Shown one piece after another: positions 1 through 8,433 of a DNA stretch of 33,311 nt. The notes under the pieces are model-generated. The model was not told where the DNA came from. It saw only the letters and a list, made by a program, of their open reading frames with translations, and did not search any database. Both the position numbers and the translations under genes were made by a program. Positions within the stretch are counted from its first letter, which is position 1. The number at the start of each line of letters is the position of its first letter. The DNA is taken from contig BJHT01000043.1 of assembly GCA_014193395.1 (NCBI GenBank), positions 1 through 33,311 on the forward strand. The letters run 5' to 3'. The stretch comes from Verrucomicrobiota bacterium (lineage in GTDB: Bacteria > Verrucomicrobiota > Verrucomicrobiia > Limisphaerales > BJHT01).

Positions 1-2
1 CC

Positions 3-362
3 GTCGCCATGCTTGGAGCATCCATCGACCGCAACAAATTCGGCAACAAAGCCGTCCGCGCCTTCCTTCAGCACGGCGACCGCGTGTGGCCGGTCAATCC
101 CAAGGAGACCGTCGTCGAGGGTCTGCCGGCGTTCCCGACCATCACCGCCGTGCCCGAACGACCCGACATGATCAGCGTTTATTTGCCGCCGCCAGTGCTG
201 CTTAAGGTGCTGCCGGACATTGCGGCTCGGGGTTGCGGGGAACTGTGGTTGAATCCGGGGACCGATTCCGCAGAAGTGATCGCCGCGGCGGAGGGGCTGG
301 GTTTGAAAGTCATCCGCGCGTGCAGCATCGTCGCGCTCGGCATCTCGCCGGCGACGCTGTAG
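3..362 (+). CDS. CoA-binding (Rossmann-fold) protein, 5' end outside window
   Basis: The readable part is about 119 residues of a small CoA-binding protein of the YccU type. The nucleotide-binding start V-A-M-L-G-A-S-x-D-x-x-K-F-G-N-K-A-V is visible at the window edge, followed by W-P-V-N-P and a final E-A-x-G-L-K-V-I-R-A-C-S segment. The family is normally 120-145 residues, so only a few N-terminal codons should be missing. The in-window ATG at position 9 lies inside the first beta strand and is unlikely to be the true start, because codons GTC and GCC just before it continue the conserved strand. The role of this family is not well established; it binds CoA in a single-domain Rossmann fold in the cytoplasm. 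Two GC-rich hairpins follow the stop codon. The family call is fairly secure, the function is not. Confidence 0.8.
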   Translation, partial: VAMLGASIDRNKFGNKAVRAFLQHGDRVWPVNPKETVVEGLPAFPTITAVPERPDMISVYLPPPVLLKVLPDIAARGCGELWLNPGTDSAEVIAAAEGLGLKVIRACSIVALGISPATL

Positions 363-383
363 TCGGCGGGGAGAAAAAGAAAA

Positions 384-453
384 CCCCGGGTCGGCCCAAA
401 ACCCCGACCCGGGGAACCCAAACAAGCGCCGGGTAAAAATGAAAAAACCCGGC
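384..453. terminator. Two tandem hairpins between convergent genes
   Basis: The first hairpin has a perfect 11-bp GC stem (384-394 with 404-414) and a 9-nt loop. Read on the minus strand it is followed by a T-rich run (RC of 373-383), which suits a terminator for the minus-strand genes. The second hairpin has a 7-bp stem (428-434 with 447-453) and an A-rich loop. The plus-strand CoA-binding gene ends at 362 and the minus-strand nucleotidyltransferase gene ends at 566, so a shared bidirectional terminator is plausible. The rest of 363-565 shows nothing else recognisable. Confidence 0.5.
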
Positions 454-565
454 AAGAAGAATATCGGCGGACGGGGCGGCGGGCTTTAAGCGGAATTTTT
501 CAGGAACGAGTTTTGGAATCACCGTCGTGCCGCCGGGCGCTGAAACCACCGCCCTCCGCCACGCC

Positions 566-1129
566 TCACAACGGCGGAATTCCCGCCAGCGCCGCGCGCA
601 ACCGCGCCGTCGTCCCGTGCTGCGCGCACCAACCCTCGATGTACGCCATGTCGAGCGTCTCCGGCCCCTGCACCGCGAGCACGTCCCGCGCATCGTCCAA
701 ATCCTTGTTCCGGCCCCAGCGCAGCTTTTGCACCACCACATCTTCGGGAGTGGGCAGCCAGGTGGCGCGAGCCAGCATCGGCACGAACACCTCGACCCGG
801 CGCCGGAATTCCGACTGCACGAAGGGATCATCAAACAACTCGAACAATTCCACTTTGAACGGCGGATCGAAGCGGCTCCGCCCGACATGCCGCCGTCCCC
901 AGGTGAGGGTGTCGAACACGACTTGAGCGTTGAATTGCACCCACGGCTCCAGCGCCTTGACCACCGCATCCACGCCGCCCGCGACATTCACAGCGACGAG
1001 CAAATCCACGTCGCGCGTCGAACGCGGCACACCGTAAGCACCAGCCGCGATGGCTCCGACTGCCATGAATTCCACCCCTGCCGCTTCCGCCGCCTCCACT
1101 ACCTTGATTGCCAGCGCTTCTAGCGTCAT
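566..1129 (-). CDS. Nucleotidyltransferase-fold protein (DUF6036/AbiEii-like)
   Basis: The 187-residue product has a minimal nucleotidyltransferase signature near the N-terminus: V-G-A-I-A-A-G-A-Y-G (about residues 24-33), then R-S-T-R-D-V-D-L-L with the acidic pair D40/D42. The usual G-G or G-S of the nucleotide-binding turn is G-A here. A later P-T-P-E-D-V-V-V-Q-K-L-R-W motif with K-D-L-D-D-A-R-D is typical of DUF6036-type proteins, where this region completes the fold. Its ATG overlaps the stop codon of the upstream 93-residue gene by four bases (ATGA), so the two are translationally coupled. Proteins of this fold include toxins that modify tRNA or other targets, but the actual substrate cannot be told from sequence. 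The fold is well supported; a toxin role is inference. Confidence 0.75.
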   Translation of the reverse strand: MTLEALAIKVVEAAEAAGVEFMAVGAIAAGAYGVPRSTRDVDLLVAVNVAGGVDAVVKALEPWVQFNAQVVFDTLTWGRRHVGRSRFDPPFKVELFELFDDPFVQSEFRRRVEVFVPMLARATWLPTPEDVVVQKLRWGRNKDLDDARDVLAVQGPETLDMAYIEGWCAQHGTTARLRAALAGIPPL

Positions 1130-1407
1130 CGGTCAGCGGGTTTTTCCGTGACGTAAAGCCCCTGCTCGCGCACCCGGTCAAGCCGTTCCATCCACCGGGC
1201 GACCTCGCGCCAACCCGCCGCTTCATCCCGCGTTCCCAAGCGGTGCATGGCACCTCCGAGCATCATGCCGAACTGGTGATTCGAGAGTTCAAAAACATCT
1301 GCCAACCGCTGCTCCACCGTCAGCTTGCGCGAGCGCAGAATCTTCTCCCGGTAAATGTCATCCTGCAGCGCCTTCAACGCCGCCGGATCATCGTGGATGT
1401 TGCCCAT
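1126..1407 (-). CDS. Small conserved-looking partner of the nucleotidyltransferase gene
   Basis: This 93-residue acidic/basic mixed protein has no domain I recognise with confidence. It looks helical: residues 8-45 are rich in charged residues (A-L-K-A-L-Q-D-D-I-Y-R-E-K-I-L-R-S-R-K-L-T-V-E-Q-R-L). The middle has F-E-L-S-N-H-Q-F-G-M-M-L-G-G-A. The ATG at 1407 was chosen because the open frame upstream (to 1482) is Arg-rich and low-complexity. The gene overlaps the downstream nucleotidyltransferase gene by four bases. The arrangement resembles a two-gene toxin-antitoxin-like module in which this protein would be the regulatory or substrate-binding partner; that is inference from order and size only. 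Confidence 0.6.
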   Translation of the reverse strand: MGNIHDDPAALKALQDDIYREKILRSRKLTVEQRLADVFELSNHQFGMMLGGAMHRLGTRDEAAGWREVARWMERLDRVREQGLYVTEKPADR

Positions 1408-1497
1408 AGTGTGACTGAGGCTAGGAGGAGCACCCGAACCGCGCAAGCGACGGTTGAGTCCTCGCAGCCGCCGCGCGAACATCCACCGCCGCCGCGT

Positions 1498-2952
1498 TTA
1501 GCCCCGCAAAATCTCCGTCACCACCCGCGCCCGCGCATCTTCCACCAGCGTCTGGTCCGCGCCGTTGCGTTTATACGCCAGCCCCTTCGCGTCCAGTCCG
1601 AACAAGTGCAGCAACGTCGCGTGATAGTCGTAATGATTCACGACATCCTTCACCGCGCGATGCCCCCACTCGTCCGTCGCGCCGTGAATGTGCCCGCCTT
1701 TGAACCCGCCGCCGGCCACCCACATCGTGAAGCCGTACGTGTTGTGATCGCGCCCCACCTTCGCGCGCCCGGCGTCGTTCTGCACCACCGGCAGCCGCCC
1801 CATTTCCCCGCCCCAATGCACGATCGTGCTGTCGAGCAACCCGCGCGCCTTCAGGTCCGTGACCAGCGCCGCCGCCGGTTGGTCCACGTATTTGCACGAC
1901 GCCGGCAGCGCCGTGAGGATGCTCCCGTGGTGATCCCAAAACTGGTTGCGCGTGTACACCGACACGAACCGCACCCCGCGCTCGATCAACCGCCGCGCAA
2001 TCAAACACCGCGTCCCAAACTCCGCCGTCGCCGGATCATCCAGCCCGTAAAGCTTCCGCGTCGCCTCGCTCTCGCCTGTCAGTTCCAGCGCCTCGCGCGC
2101 CGCGGTCTGCATCCGCGCCGCCAGCTCGAAGCTCGCGATGCGCGCCTCCAAATCCAGCTCGCCCGCGCGCTGTGCCAGATGCTCGCGGTTCAATTGCTCC
2201 AGAAAACTCAGGTAATTCTCCTGCGCCGCCCCGCGCAATTGCTCCGGCGGATCGAGGTTCAAAATGCGCGGCTCGCGCGGCCGGATGACCGTCCCTTGAA
2301 ACAGCGACGGCAACCAGCCATTCGACCAGTTCCCGACACCCAGCACCGGCAGCCCGCGCGGATCGGTGAGCGCAATGTAGGCCGGCAGATTGCGATTCTC
2401 CGCGCCCAGTCCGTAGGCGAGCCAGCTCCCGAGCGTCGGTCGCCCCGCAAGCACGCGGCCCGTGTTCAGCGCGTTGATCGACTGCCCGTGATTGTTCACG
2501 CCCGTGTGCATCGAGCGGATTATGGTGATGTCATCCACGATGCCCGCCAGATGCGGCAGCAACTCGGAAACGTCCGCGCCGCACTGCCCGTGCTTCTGAA
2601 ACTTCCACGGACTCGCCAGCACCTTCGAGCTGGCCTGCGCCGCGTTGTCATACTTGATCTCGCCGGGAAATTTCTGGCCGTCCCATTTCGCCAGCTCCGG
2701 CTTCGGATCGAGCAAATCCATGTGGCTCGGCCCGCCCTGCATGAAGAGCGAAATCATCGCCCGCGCCCGCGGCGTGGCGTGCGGCTGCTTCGGCGCGAGA
2801 TCGAACGCACGGCGCGTGGCGTCGGGCTTCACGGGCTTGGCGAGCAAACCCTGTTCGTTCAGCAGCCACGCCAGCGCCACCGAGCCAAGGCCCATGGAAC
2901 TCGACGCGAGAAAATGCCGGCGGGTGGAAAGCGAATGGGAATCGGGGTTCAT
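1498..2952 (-). CDS. DUF1501 family exported protein (Tat signal)
   Basis: The 484-residue protein begins with a twin-arginine signal: S-T-R-R-H-F-L (R11/R12) followed by a hydrophobic stretch S-M-G-L-G-S-V-A-L-A-W-L-L. The rest matches DUF1501, a family in the alkaline-phosphatase/sulfatase-like superfamily abundant in Planctomycetes and Verrucomicrobia. Visible hallmarks are F-M-Q-G-G-P-S-H-M-D-L-L-D-P-K-P, I-R-S-M-H-T-G-V-N-N-H-G-Q, the W-G-G-E-M-G-R-L-P segment, and G-R-D-H-N near the C-terminus. Length is normal for the family. The start lies 15 nt downstream of the stop of the cytochrome/DUF1553 gene, and these two families are typically co-transcribed. The biochemical function is not established; an exported role in processing sulfated or phosphorylated polymers has been suggested by genomic context in general. 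Confidence 0.92.
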   Translation of the reverse strand: MNPDSHSLSTRRHFLASSSMGLGSVALAWLLNEQGLLAKPVKPDATRRAFDLAPKQPHATPRARAMISLFMQGGPSHMDLLDPKPELAKWDGQKFPGEIKYDNAAQASSKVLASPWKFQKHGQCGADVSELLPHLAGIVDDITIIRSMHTGVNNHGQSINALNTGRVLAGRPTLGSWLAYGLGAENRNLPAYIALTDPRGLPVLGVGNWSNGWLPSLFQGTVIRPREPRILNLDPPEQLRGAAQENYLSFLEQLNREHLAQRAGELDLEARIASFELAARMQTAAREALELTGESEATRKLYGLDDPATAEFGTRCLIARRLIERGVRFVSVYTRNQFWDHHGSILTALPASCKYVDQPAAALVTDLKARGLLDSTIVHWGGEMGRLPVVQNDAGRAKVGRDHNTYGFTMWVAGGGFKGGHIHGATDEWGHRAVKDVVNHYDYHATLLHLFGLDAKGLAYKRNGADQTLVEDARARVVTEILRG

Positions 2953-2967
2953 GCGCGGGTGCTGGGG

Positions 2968-5661
2968 TTAGTCCACATATAAGAAAGCATTCGCGCTCAA
3001 CAGCGCGTGGCACAGGCTCGTCAACGCCGCCAGTTCCGGCTCGGGTGCTTTCACCGGTTCGGCCACCTTCGCCTTCGTGCTCGCAGCGGTCGTCGTCGTC
3101 GCCGCGACTGGCGTCACCACCTTCGCGGCTTGCGCGCGATAATGCGCCGCCTGTGCCGCCAGATGCCCGACCGCCGCGCGCGTCTGCGCTTCTGTCGGCC
3201 GCACCGAATACGCCAGGCTCCACGCGCGCACTGCCTGCGCCCGCGCCTCCGCACCCGCTTCCTCCTGCACGCGACGCGCGAGATGCTCCGCCAGCGCGAG
3301 CACCTGCTGATTGTTCATCAGCATCAGCGACTGTGGCGCGACCGTCGTCGCGTTGCGCGCCTCGCAGTTCGGCTCCATCACCGGCGCATCGAACGCCTCC
3401 AGCATCCCGAGCGGACGGCTCCGCTGCGCGATCACATACAGGCTGCGCCGAAACTCCTCGTTGTTCAGCGGAATCCACGCGCCCGGCTTCCCTTCGCCAT
3501 CTTTGTTCTCCTTGCCGATGATGATCTGCCCCACGTCGTCCTCCATCACCGGCACCGGCGGCCCGTAGAGCTTCGGATTCAATTTCCCGCCCACCGCCAG
3601 CATCGCGTCGCGAATGGTCTCGGCCTCCAGCCGCCGGATGCTCATGCGCCCGAGCAGCCGGTTGTCCGGATCAATCCGGTCGCCCTCGGCGCTGCGCGTC
3701 GCGATCTGCTGCCACGCGTGCGACGTGAGGATGAGCTGGTGCAACTTCTTCAAACTCCACCCCTGCGCCACAAACTCGCTCGCCAGCCAGTCGAGCAATT
3801 CGGGATGCGTCGGCCGCTCGCCGAGAAAACCAAAGTCGCCCGGCGTGCCGACCAGTCCGCGCCCGAAGTGGTGCATCCACACCCGGTTCACCAGCACCCG
3901 CGCCGTCAGCGGATGCCCGCCGTCCGTGAGGCTTTTCGCCAATGCCAGCCGACGTCCGCTCGAAGTCAGCGCCGCGTCCTTCGCGGGAATCTTCGCCGGA
4001 TGCGCCGCCGCCAGCACCACCGGCTCACCCGGCTCGACTGACGCCTTCGGTTGATCCGGATCGCCGCGATGAAACAAATGCGTCGCCGGCAGCGGCCCCG
4101 CGCCCTCGGTGAGCACATGGAGAAAATCCTCGACCGGCTTCGTCGCGCGTTTGGCCGCGGCTTCCTCCGCGGCCTTCTTCAACTCCGCCGCCGCCTTGGA
4201 ATCGTAGAGATACAGCGAGCCGGGCGACACGTTCAGGCTCGGAAATTCCTTCAGCAATTTCTGCTGCGCCGGCGTGCGTTTGTCCGCGGCGGTCTTGCGC
4301 GCCTCGCGGGCCGGCTCGCGCAGATTCTCCGGCAGCTTGGCGATTTCCTTCGCGAGCGTTGCTTCGATGAAACCCTCCTCCTTCAGCTTCCGCGCCGCAT
4401 CGAGCTTCGCAGCCTCGGCCTCGACGGCGGCGGCCTTGGCGCGGTCGGCGTCAGTCTGGAGCGAGAGCAGCCGCGCGGCCGGCGCGCGCCAGTTTTTCCA
4501 ATCCAGCGCCGGCTCGAAGATCGCGCGGAAGCGGTAGTAATCCACCTGCGGAATCGGATCGTAGCGATGATCGTGACACTCGGCGCAGCCCATCGTCAGG
4601 CCGAGCAGCGAGGTCGAGACGATCTTGAGCGTGTCCGCCACCACGGCGTTGCGCGTGACCCTGGCCTCGAGATTCGTCGAGGCCGTGCCGTCGGGGGCCA
4701 TGCGGAGAAAGCCCGTGGCGGTGAGGGTTTCGATGGCGTCGGCGGGGAGATTTTTCAGCGGCGGTTTCACCAGTTCATCGCCCGCGAGCTGCTCGACGAT
4801 GAAGCGGTCGAAGGGCTTGTCCGCATTGAACGAACGGATGACGTAGTCGCGAAATTTGTAGGCGTAGCCGCGCACCGGATCGGCCTCCGTGTAGCCGTCC
4901 GAGTCGGCGTAGCCCGCGACATCGAGCCAGTGCCGGCCCCAGCGCTCGCCGTAATGCGGCGAGTCGAGCAACCGCTGGATCAGCCGCTCGTAGGCGGACG
5001 GCGATTTGTCCACGACAAACGCCTCGACCTCCTCGGGCGTCGGCGGCAGGCCGAGCAGATCGAACGACGCCCGCCGGATCAGCGTGCGCTTGTCCGCCGC
5101 CGGAGAGAACGCCAGCCCGTTTGCGCGCAGCTTCGCCAGCAGGAAGGCGTCGATGGGATTGCGCCCGGGATCGCCCGGATTCCGGCGCGGGACGGGCGGA
5201 CGCTTCACCGGCTGAAACGCCCAGAAGCTGCGTTCTTCCTCGGTGAAATAAGGCTCCTTGCCGAGCTGCTCCGGCTCCGTCCGCAACGTCCGCGCGCCGC
5301 CCGCGATCCAGCGCCCGATCGTCTCCACCTGTGCGGCGCTGAGCTTGTGCTCGCCCTTGGGCATCTCGCCCTTGCGGATCAACTCGAACAACCGGCTCGC
5401 GTCGGGCTTGCCCGGCACAATCGCCGGCCCGCTCTCGCCACCCTTCACGAGCAAGTGCCGCAACCGCGCGTCGAGCCCGCCCTTGGTCCGTTCGCCCTCG
5501 CCGTGACAGTGGAAACAATTCGCCTTGAGAATCGGCCGTACATCGCGCTCGAAGGAAAGCTCCGCGCCCGCCGCCGCCCCGGCGAAACCGGACGCAAACA
5601 CGCCGAGAATCACGGCGACGACACGCACCGCGCACCAACACCGCACCCGGCGGCCAAACAT
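2968..5661 (-). CDS. Planctomycete-type cytochrome C / DUF1549 / DUF1553 protein
   Basis: The 897-residue product has an N-terminal hydrophobic signal (about residues 11-33), then a planctomycete cytochrome C (PSCyt1) domain. Its haem motif is C49-F-H-C52-H53, within D-V-R-P-I-L-K-A-N-C. A DUF1549 domain (PSCyt2) follows, with R-R-A-S-F-D-L-L-G-L-P-P-T-P-E-E, then Y-G-E-R-W-G-R-H-W-L-D-V-A-G-Y-A-D-S-D-G and a second G-C-A-E-C-H-D-H-R-Y-D-P-I motif. The C-terminal half is DUF1553 (PSD1), with R-V-L-V-N-R-V-W-M-H-H-F-G-R-G-L-V and S-L-Y-V-I-A-Q-R-S-R-P. The frame stays open to 7281, but the extension lies antisense to the M60 gene, so ATG 5661, next to the signal peptide, is chosen. It is the first gene of a two-gene operon with the DUF1501 gene. 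The domain call is secure; a role in extracellular electron transfer or polymer oxidation is conjecture. Confidence 0.93.
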   Translation of the reverse strand: MFGRRVRCWCAVRVVAVILGVFASGFAGAAAGAELSFERDVRPILKANCFHCHGEGERTKGGLDARLRHLLVKGGESGPAIVPGKPDASRLFELIRKGEMPKGEHKLSAAQVETIGRWIAGGARTLRTEPEQLGKEPYFTEEERSFWAFQPVKRPPVPRRNPGDPGRNPIDAFLLAKLRANGLAFSPAADKRTLIRRASFDLLGLPPTPEEVEAFVVDKSPSAYERLIQRLLDSPHYGERWGRHWLDVAGYADSDGYTEADPVRGYAYKFRDYVIRSFNADKPFDRFIVEQLAGDELVKPPLKNLPADAIETLTATGFLRMAPDGTASTNLEARVTRNAVVADTLKIVSTSLLGLTMGCAECHDHRYDPIPQVDYYRFRAIFEPALDWKNWRAPAARLLSLQTDADRAKAAAVEAEAAKLDAARKLKEEGFIEATLAKEIAKLPENLREPAREARKTAADKRTPAQQKLLKEFPSLNVSPGSLYLYDSKAAAELKKAAEEAAAKRATKPVEDFLHVLTEGAGPLPATHLFHRGDPDQPKASVEPGEPVVLAAAHPAKIPAKDAALTSSGRRLALAKSLTDGGHPLTARVLVNRVWMHHFGRGLVGTPGDFGFLGERPTHPELLDWLASEFVAQGWSLKKLHQLILTSHAWQQIATRSAEGDRIDPDNRLLGRMSIRRLEAETIRDAMLAVGGKLNPKLYGPPVPVMEDDVGQIIIGKENKDGEGKPGAWIPLNNEEFRRSLYVIAQRSRPLGMLEAFDAPVMEPNCEARNATTVAPQSLMLMNNQQVLALAEHLARRVQEEAGAEARAQAVRAWSLAYSVRPTEAQTRAAVGHLAAQAAHYRAQAAKVVTPVAATTTTAASTKAKVAEPVKAPEPELAALTSLCHALLSANAFLYVD

Positions 5662-5765
5662 TAATTCGGGAAGCACGCGCAACCTGACGATGCTCGGTGA
5701 GGGCGATTCACCAACGCCCCGGAGCGCGGACGACCCCGGTCCAGAACGCGGGGGATTCCAAAGAA

Positions 5766-5831
5766 TTCCCGCAGATTCAGAAAGACCACAGATTGAATTC
5801 CCCATCTGCGGTCTCCCTGAATCTGCGGGAA
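5766..5831. repeat. Long hairpin in the divergent intergenic region
   Basis: Arms 5766-5793 and 5804-5831 are 28 nt each with a 10-nt loop. They match except at three positions. On the minus strand each of these becomes a G-U wobble, so a minus-strand transcript can pair along all 28 positions; the plus-strand RNA would instead have A-C mismatches. The element sits 105 nt upstream of the start of the cytochrome/DUF1553 gene, where it could lie in that gene's 5' leader, and 59 nt upstream of the M60 gene. It has the look of a dispersed palindromic repeat. Confidence 0.75.
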
Positions 5832-5889
5832 ATCCGGGATTCGGCAGTTTGCCCTGTTGCCACCGCACTGCGGTCGCTACGCTTTTTTC

Positions 5890-8082
5890 ATGCGCCACCT
5901 GTTTTTCGCCGTGCTGTTCGGGCTGTCCGCCATCCTCGCAACTCCGCTGCGCGCCGCTGAATCCGCCTTCGCCGCCCTCACCGCCGGCGTTGCCGAAATC
6001 GACGCGCCCGGCTCGCCCGGCCAGCTCGCGGTCTTCGGCGCAGACGCCTTCGTTGTCGTCGCGGGCAAGGATGGCAAAACGCTCGCGCCCGTCGTTGCCG
6101 CGGCGCAGGCGGGCAAAGGGCGCATCGTCGTGTTCGGCCACACCGGCTATCTCGACGCGGGAATTCTCGGCAAGGCCGACACGGGCAAATTGCTCGACAA
6201 CGCCATCGCGTGGGCCGGCGGCGCGGCGCGCCCCGCCATCGTCGTCCCCAAATCGCGCCCGCTTGCCGATGCGCTCGCCAAGCGTGGCTTCACCGTCGCC
6301 ACCGCCGCGCTCGCGCAGTTGCAGCCCGGCCAGGTGCTGCTGCTCTCGGCGCACGCGATCACCGAAGCGGACGTACTGGTGTTGCGGAAATTTCTCGAAA
6401 GCGGCGGCGGCCTCCTCACCTGCGCCACCGGCTGGGGCTGGGCACAGGGCGGCAAAAATCTCGCGAACGAATTCGCCGCCAACCAACTGCTCGCGCCGTT
6501 CGGTCTCGTCGTCTCCGGCGGCACCGTGAGCAAGACTTCCGCGAACGGATTCGCCGTCTCCGCGCAACTCCCACCCTATCTCCACGCCGGCAAGGCGCTC
6601 GCCGCCGCCCGCGCCGGGACCAAGTTGTCCAAAGACGAAATCGCGCAGGCCAGCGCCTCGCTCACCGATGCCGCGCAAAGCCTTCCTTCCGGCGACACGC
6701 ATTTTCTCCCGCAACTCCAAGCGTTGCGCACGCAGCCCGGCATCAACACCACGCCCACCGCCAAGACGCCCGTGAAAGCCGAGCAACTCGCCGCCCGCGT
6801 CCTCGTCGCGCTCGAGGGCCGCGAACTCAGCCGCCAGACGCCCGCGCAGATGAAGGCCCACCCGAGCGCTGCCGCCTTCCCCGGCGCTGTCCCCGCCGAC
6901 GCGGCGCGCGAGACCGTCACCGTCGCGATCGATGCGCGCGTCCCGAACTGGCACTCCACCGGCCGCTACGCCGCGCCCGGCGAGGTCGTCACCGTGCGCG
7001 TGCCCGCCGCGCTCGCGAGCGCTGGATGGCGCGTCCGCATTGGCGCGCACACCGACCGCCTCTGGCATCTCGATTCGTGGAAACGCTTTCCCGAAATCTC
7101 CCGCAGCTTCCCCGTCACCGCTGCTGAGACGACCGCCGCCAATCCCTTCGGCGGCCTGATTTATCTCGAAGTTCCCAAAGCCGGCGCGACCGATGCCAGC
7201 GAGGTGAAAGTGGAAATCGCCAACGCCGTCCGCGCGCCGCATTACATCCACGGTCGCACTACCGCCGCCGAATGGGAGCAACTGCGCAACGCCCCCGCGC
7301 CGTGGGGCGAACTCGAAACCAAGAAAATCATCCTCACCCTACCCGCCACCGTCCTGCGCGATCTCGCCGACCCTGTGGCGCTGATGAAAACGTGGGACGA
7401 AGCCCTCGACCACATCGCCGACCTCGCCACCATTTCCCACGACCGCACGCGCCCCGAACGCGTGGTGCCCGACCAGCAGATCTCCGCCGGTTACATGCAC
7501 AGCGGCTACCCGATCATGACGTGGATGGATGTCCCGCGCGGCTTCGCCACCGAGGCCCACATGCGCAAAGGCCACTGGGGCATCTTCCACGAACTCGGCC
7601 ACAATCATCAGGTCGCCGACTGGACCTTCGAGGGCACCGGTGAAGTCACCTGCAACCTGTTCACGATGTACGTCTTCGACAAACTGTGCGGCGTTAAACC
7701 CGCCAATGGCCGAGTCGGCCTGCCCGTCGTCGCCGAGAAGTTTGCGAAATACACCGGCGGCGGAAAACCCGATTTCGACAAATGGAAAAGCGATCCCTTC
7801 CTCGCGCTCGCCATGTACGTGCAGCTCCAGCACGCGTTCGGTTGGGAACCCTTTCAAAAAATCTTCGCCGAATACCGCGCCCTGCCCGCCGGCGAACGCC
7901 CCAAGTCCAACAGCGACCGCATGGACCAGTGGATGACCCGCTTCAGCAAAACGGTGAACCGCAACCTCGGCCCCTTTTTCCAAGCCTGGGGCTTTCCCGT
8001 CACCGCTCCCGCCGTCGCCAGCATCGCCAGCCTGCCCGCGTGGCCGAAGGAGGAATGGCCGGGGACGAATGGGAAATTTTGA
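5890..8082 (+). CDS. Exported M60-like (enhancin-type) metallopeptidase
   Basis: The 730-residue protein starts with a signal peptide (M-R-H-L-F-F-A-V-L-F-G-L-S-A-I-L-A, cleavage likely near A-A-E). The N-terminal third carries a glutamine-amidotransferase-like or TCAF-like domain (G-R-I-V-V-F-G-H-T-G-Y; G-G-G-L-L-T-C-A-T-G-W-G-W-A). The C-terminal half is the M60/enhancin peptidase domain. Its zinc motif is H567-E-L-G-H571-N-H, followed by the downstream glutamate in F-E-G-T-G-E585, as expected for the HExxH(8,28)E signature. M60-like enzymes cleave mucin-type glycoproteins in animals and gut bacteria. The ATG at 5890 is preferred over an in-frame start 33 nt upstream because it opens directly onto the signal peptide. 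The gene is divergent from the DUF1553/DUF1501 operon. The substrate is unknown; a glycoprotein is the natural guess. Confidence 0.88.
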   Translation: MRHLFFAVLFGLSAILATPLRAAESAFAALTAGVAEIDAPGSPGQLAVFGADAFVVVAGKDGKTLAPVVAAAQAGKGRIVVFGHTGYLDAGILGKADTGKLLDNAIAWAGGAARPAIVVPKSRPLADALAKRGFTVATAALAQLQPGQVLLLSAHAITEADVLVLRKFLESGGGLLTCATGWGWAQGGKNLANEFAANQLLAPFGLVVSGGTVSKTSANGFAVSAQLPPYLHAGKALAAARAGTKLSKDEIAQASASLTDAAQSLPSGDTHFLPQLQALRTQPGINTTPTAKTPVKAEQLAARVLVALEGRELSRQTPAQMKAHPSAAAFPGAVPADAARETVTVAIDARVPNWHSTGRYAAPGEVVTVRVPAALASAGWRVRIGAHTDRLWHLDSWKRFPEISRSFPVTAAETTAANPFGGLIYLEVPKAGATDASEVKVEIANAVRAPHYIHGRTTAAEWEQLRNAPAPWGELETKKIILTLPATVLRDLADPVALMKTWDEALDHIADLATISHDRTRPERVVPDQQISAGYMHSGYPIMTWMDVPRGFATEAHMRKGHWGIFHELGHNHQVADWTFEGTGEVTCNLFTMYVFDKLCGVKPANGRVGLPVVAEKFAKYTGGGKPDFDKWKSDPFLALAMYVQLQHAFGWEPFQKIFAEYRALPAGERPKSNSDRMDQWMTRFSKTVNRNLGPFFQAWGFPVTAPAVASIASLPAWPKEEWPGTNGKF

Positions 8083-8100
8083 GTCGCGCCCGGCGACGGA

Positions 8101-8430
8101 CTACCTCACTTCCACGAGCCGCTCCCCGCTCTCGAGGTCGCTCACCAGCGTTGGCAAAATCCGCGTGAACCACGCGAGCAAGGCGCGGCGCGACGTATTC
8201 CCAACCCGCAGCCAGACCACCGACGGGCCTGGCCGCCCGCGCCGCACCCATTCCGCAAAATCCTCATCCTTGGTGATGATGACCGCGCGGTTCGCGATTG
8301 CGTGCTTCCAGATGGGGTTGTCGTTTCCCTGGGCCAGACCGAGTTCGAGCACATGCTCCGCTGCGTGTCCCTGTTCGCGGAGCAGGTTGGCCAGCGCCGC
8401 GGGCAACTGGTTGTCCACCAGGAAACGCAC
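8101..8430 (-). CDS. DUF5615 PIN-like toxin-type protein
   Basis: The 109-residue product matches the DUF5615 (PIN-like/Mut7-C-type) family. It begins M-R-F-L-V-D-N-Q-L-P, with the conserved N-terminal Asp, continues L-L-R-E-Q-G-H-A-A-E-H-V-L-E-L-G-L, and has the central I-I-T-K-D-E-D-F-A-E-W acidic cluster, followed by V-V-W-L-R-V-G-N. These acidic residues are thought to form a PIN-type nuclease site. The start codon is GTG. The gene begins 3 nt after the stop of a DUF433 gene, the usual antitoxin partner. An RNA-cleaving toxin is the expected role; that is family knowledge and was not tested here. Confidence 0.88.
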   Translation of the reverse strand: MRFLVDNQLPAALANLLREQGHAAEHVLELGLAQGNDNPIWKHAIANRAVIITKDEDFAEWVRRGRPGPSVVWLRVGNTSRRALLAWFTRILPTLVSDLESGERLVEVR

Positions 8431-8433
8431 GGT

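Noticed and set aside
1108..2982. A 624-codon open frame on the plus strand, Arg/His/Gln/Pro-rich
   Set aside because: It is antisense to the DUF1501 gene and its composition is the mirror of high-GC coding DNA. No domain is visible.
5662..7281. 540-codon N-terminal extension of the cytochrome/DUF1553 frame
   Set aside because: It is antisense to the M60 gene and Gly/Arg/Glu-rich, and the signal peptide and haem domain start at 5661.
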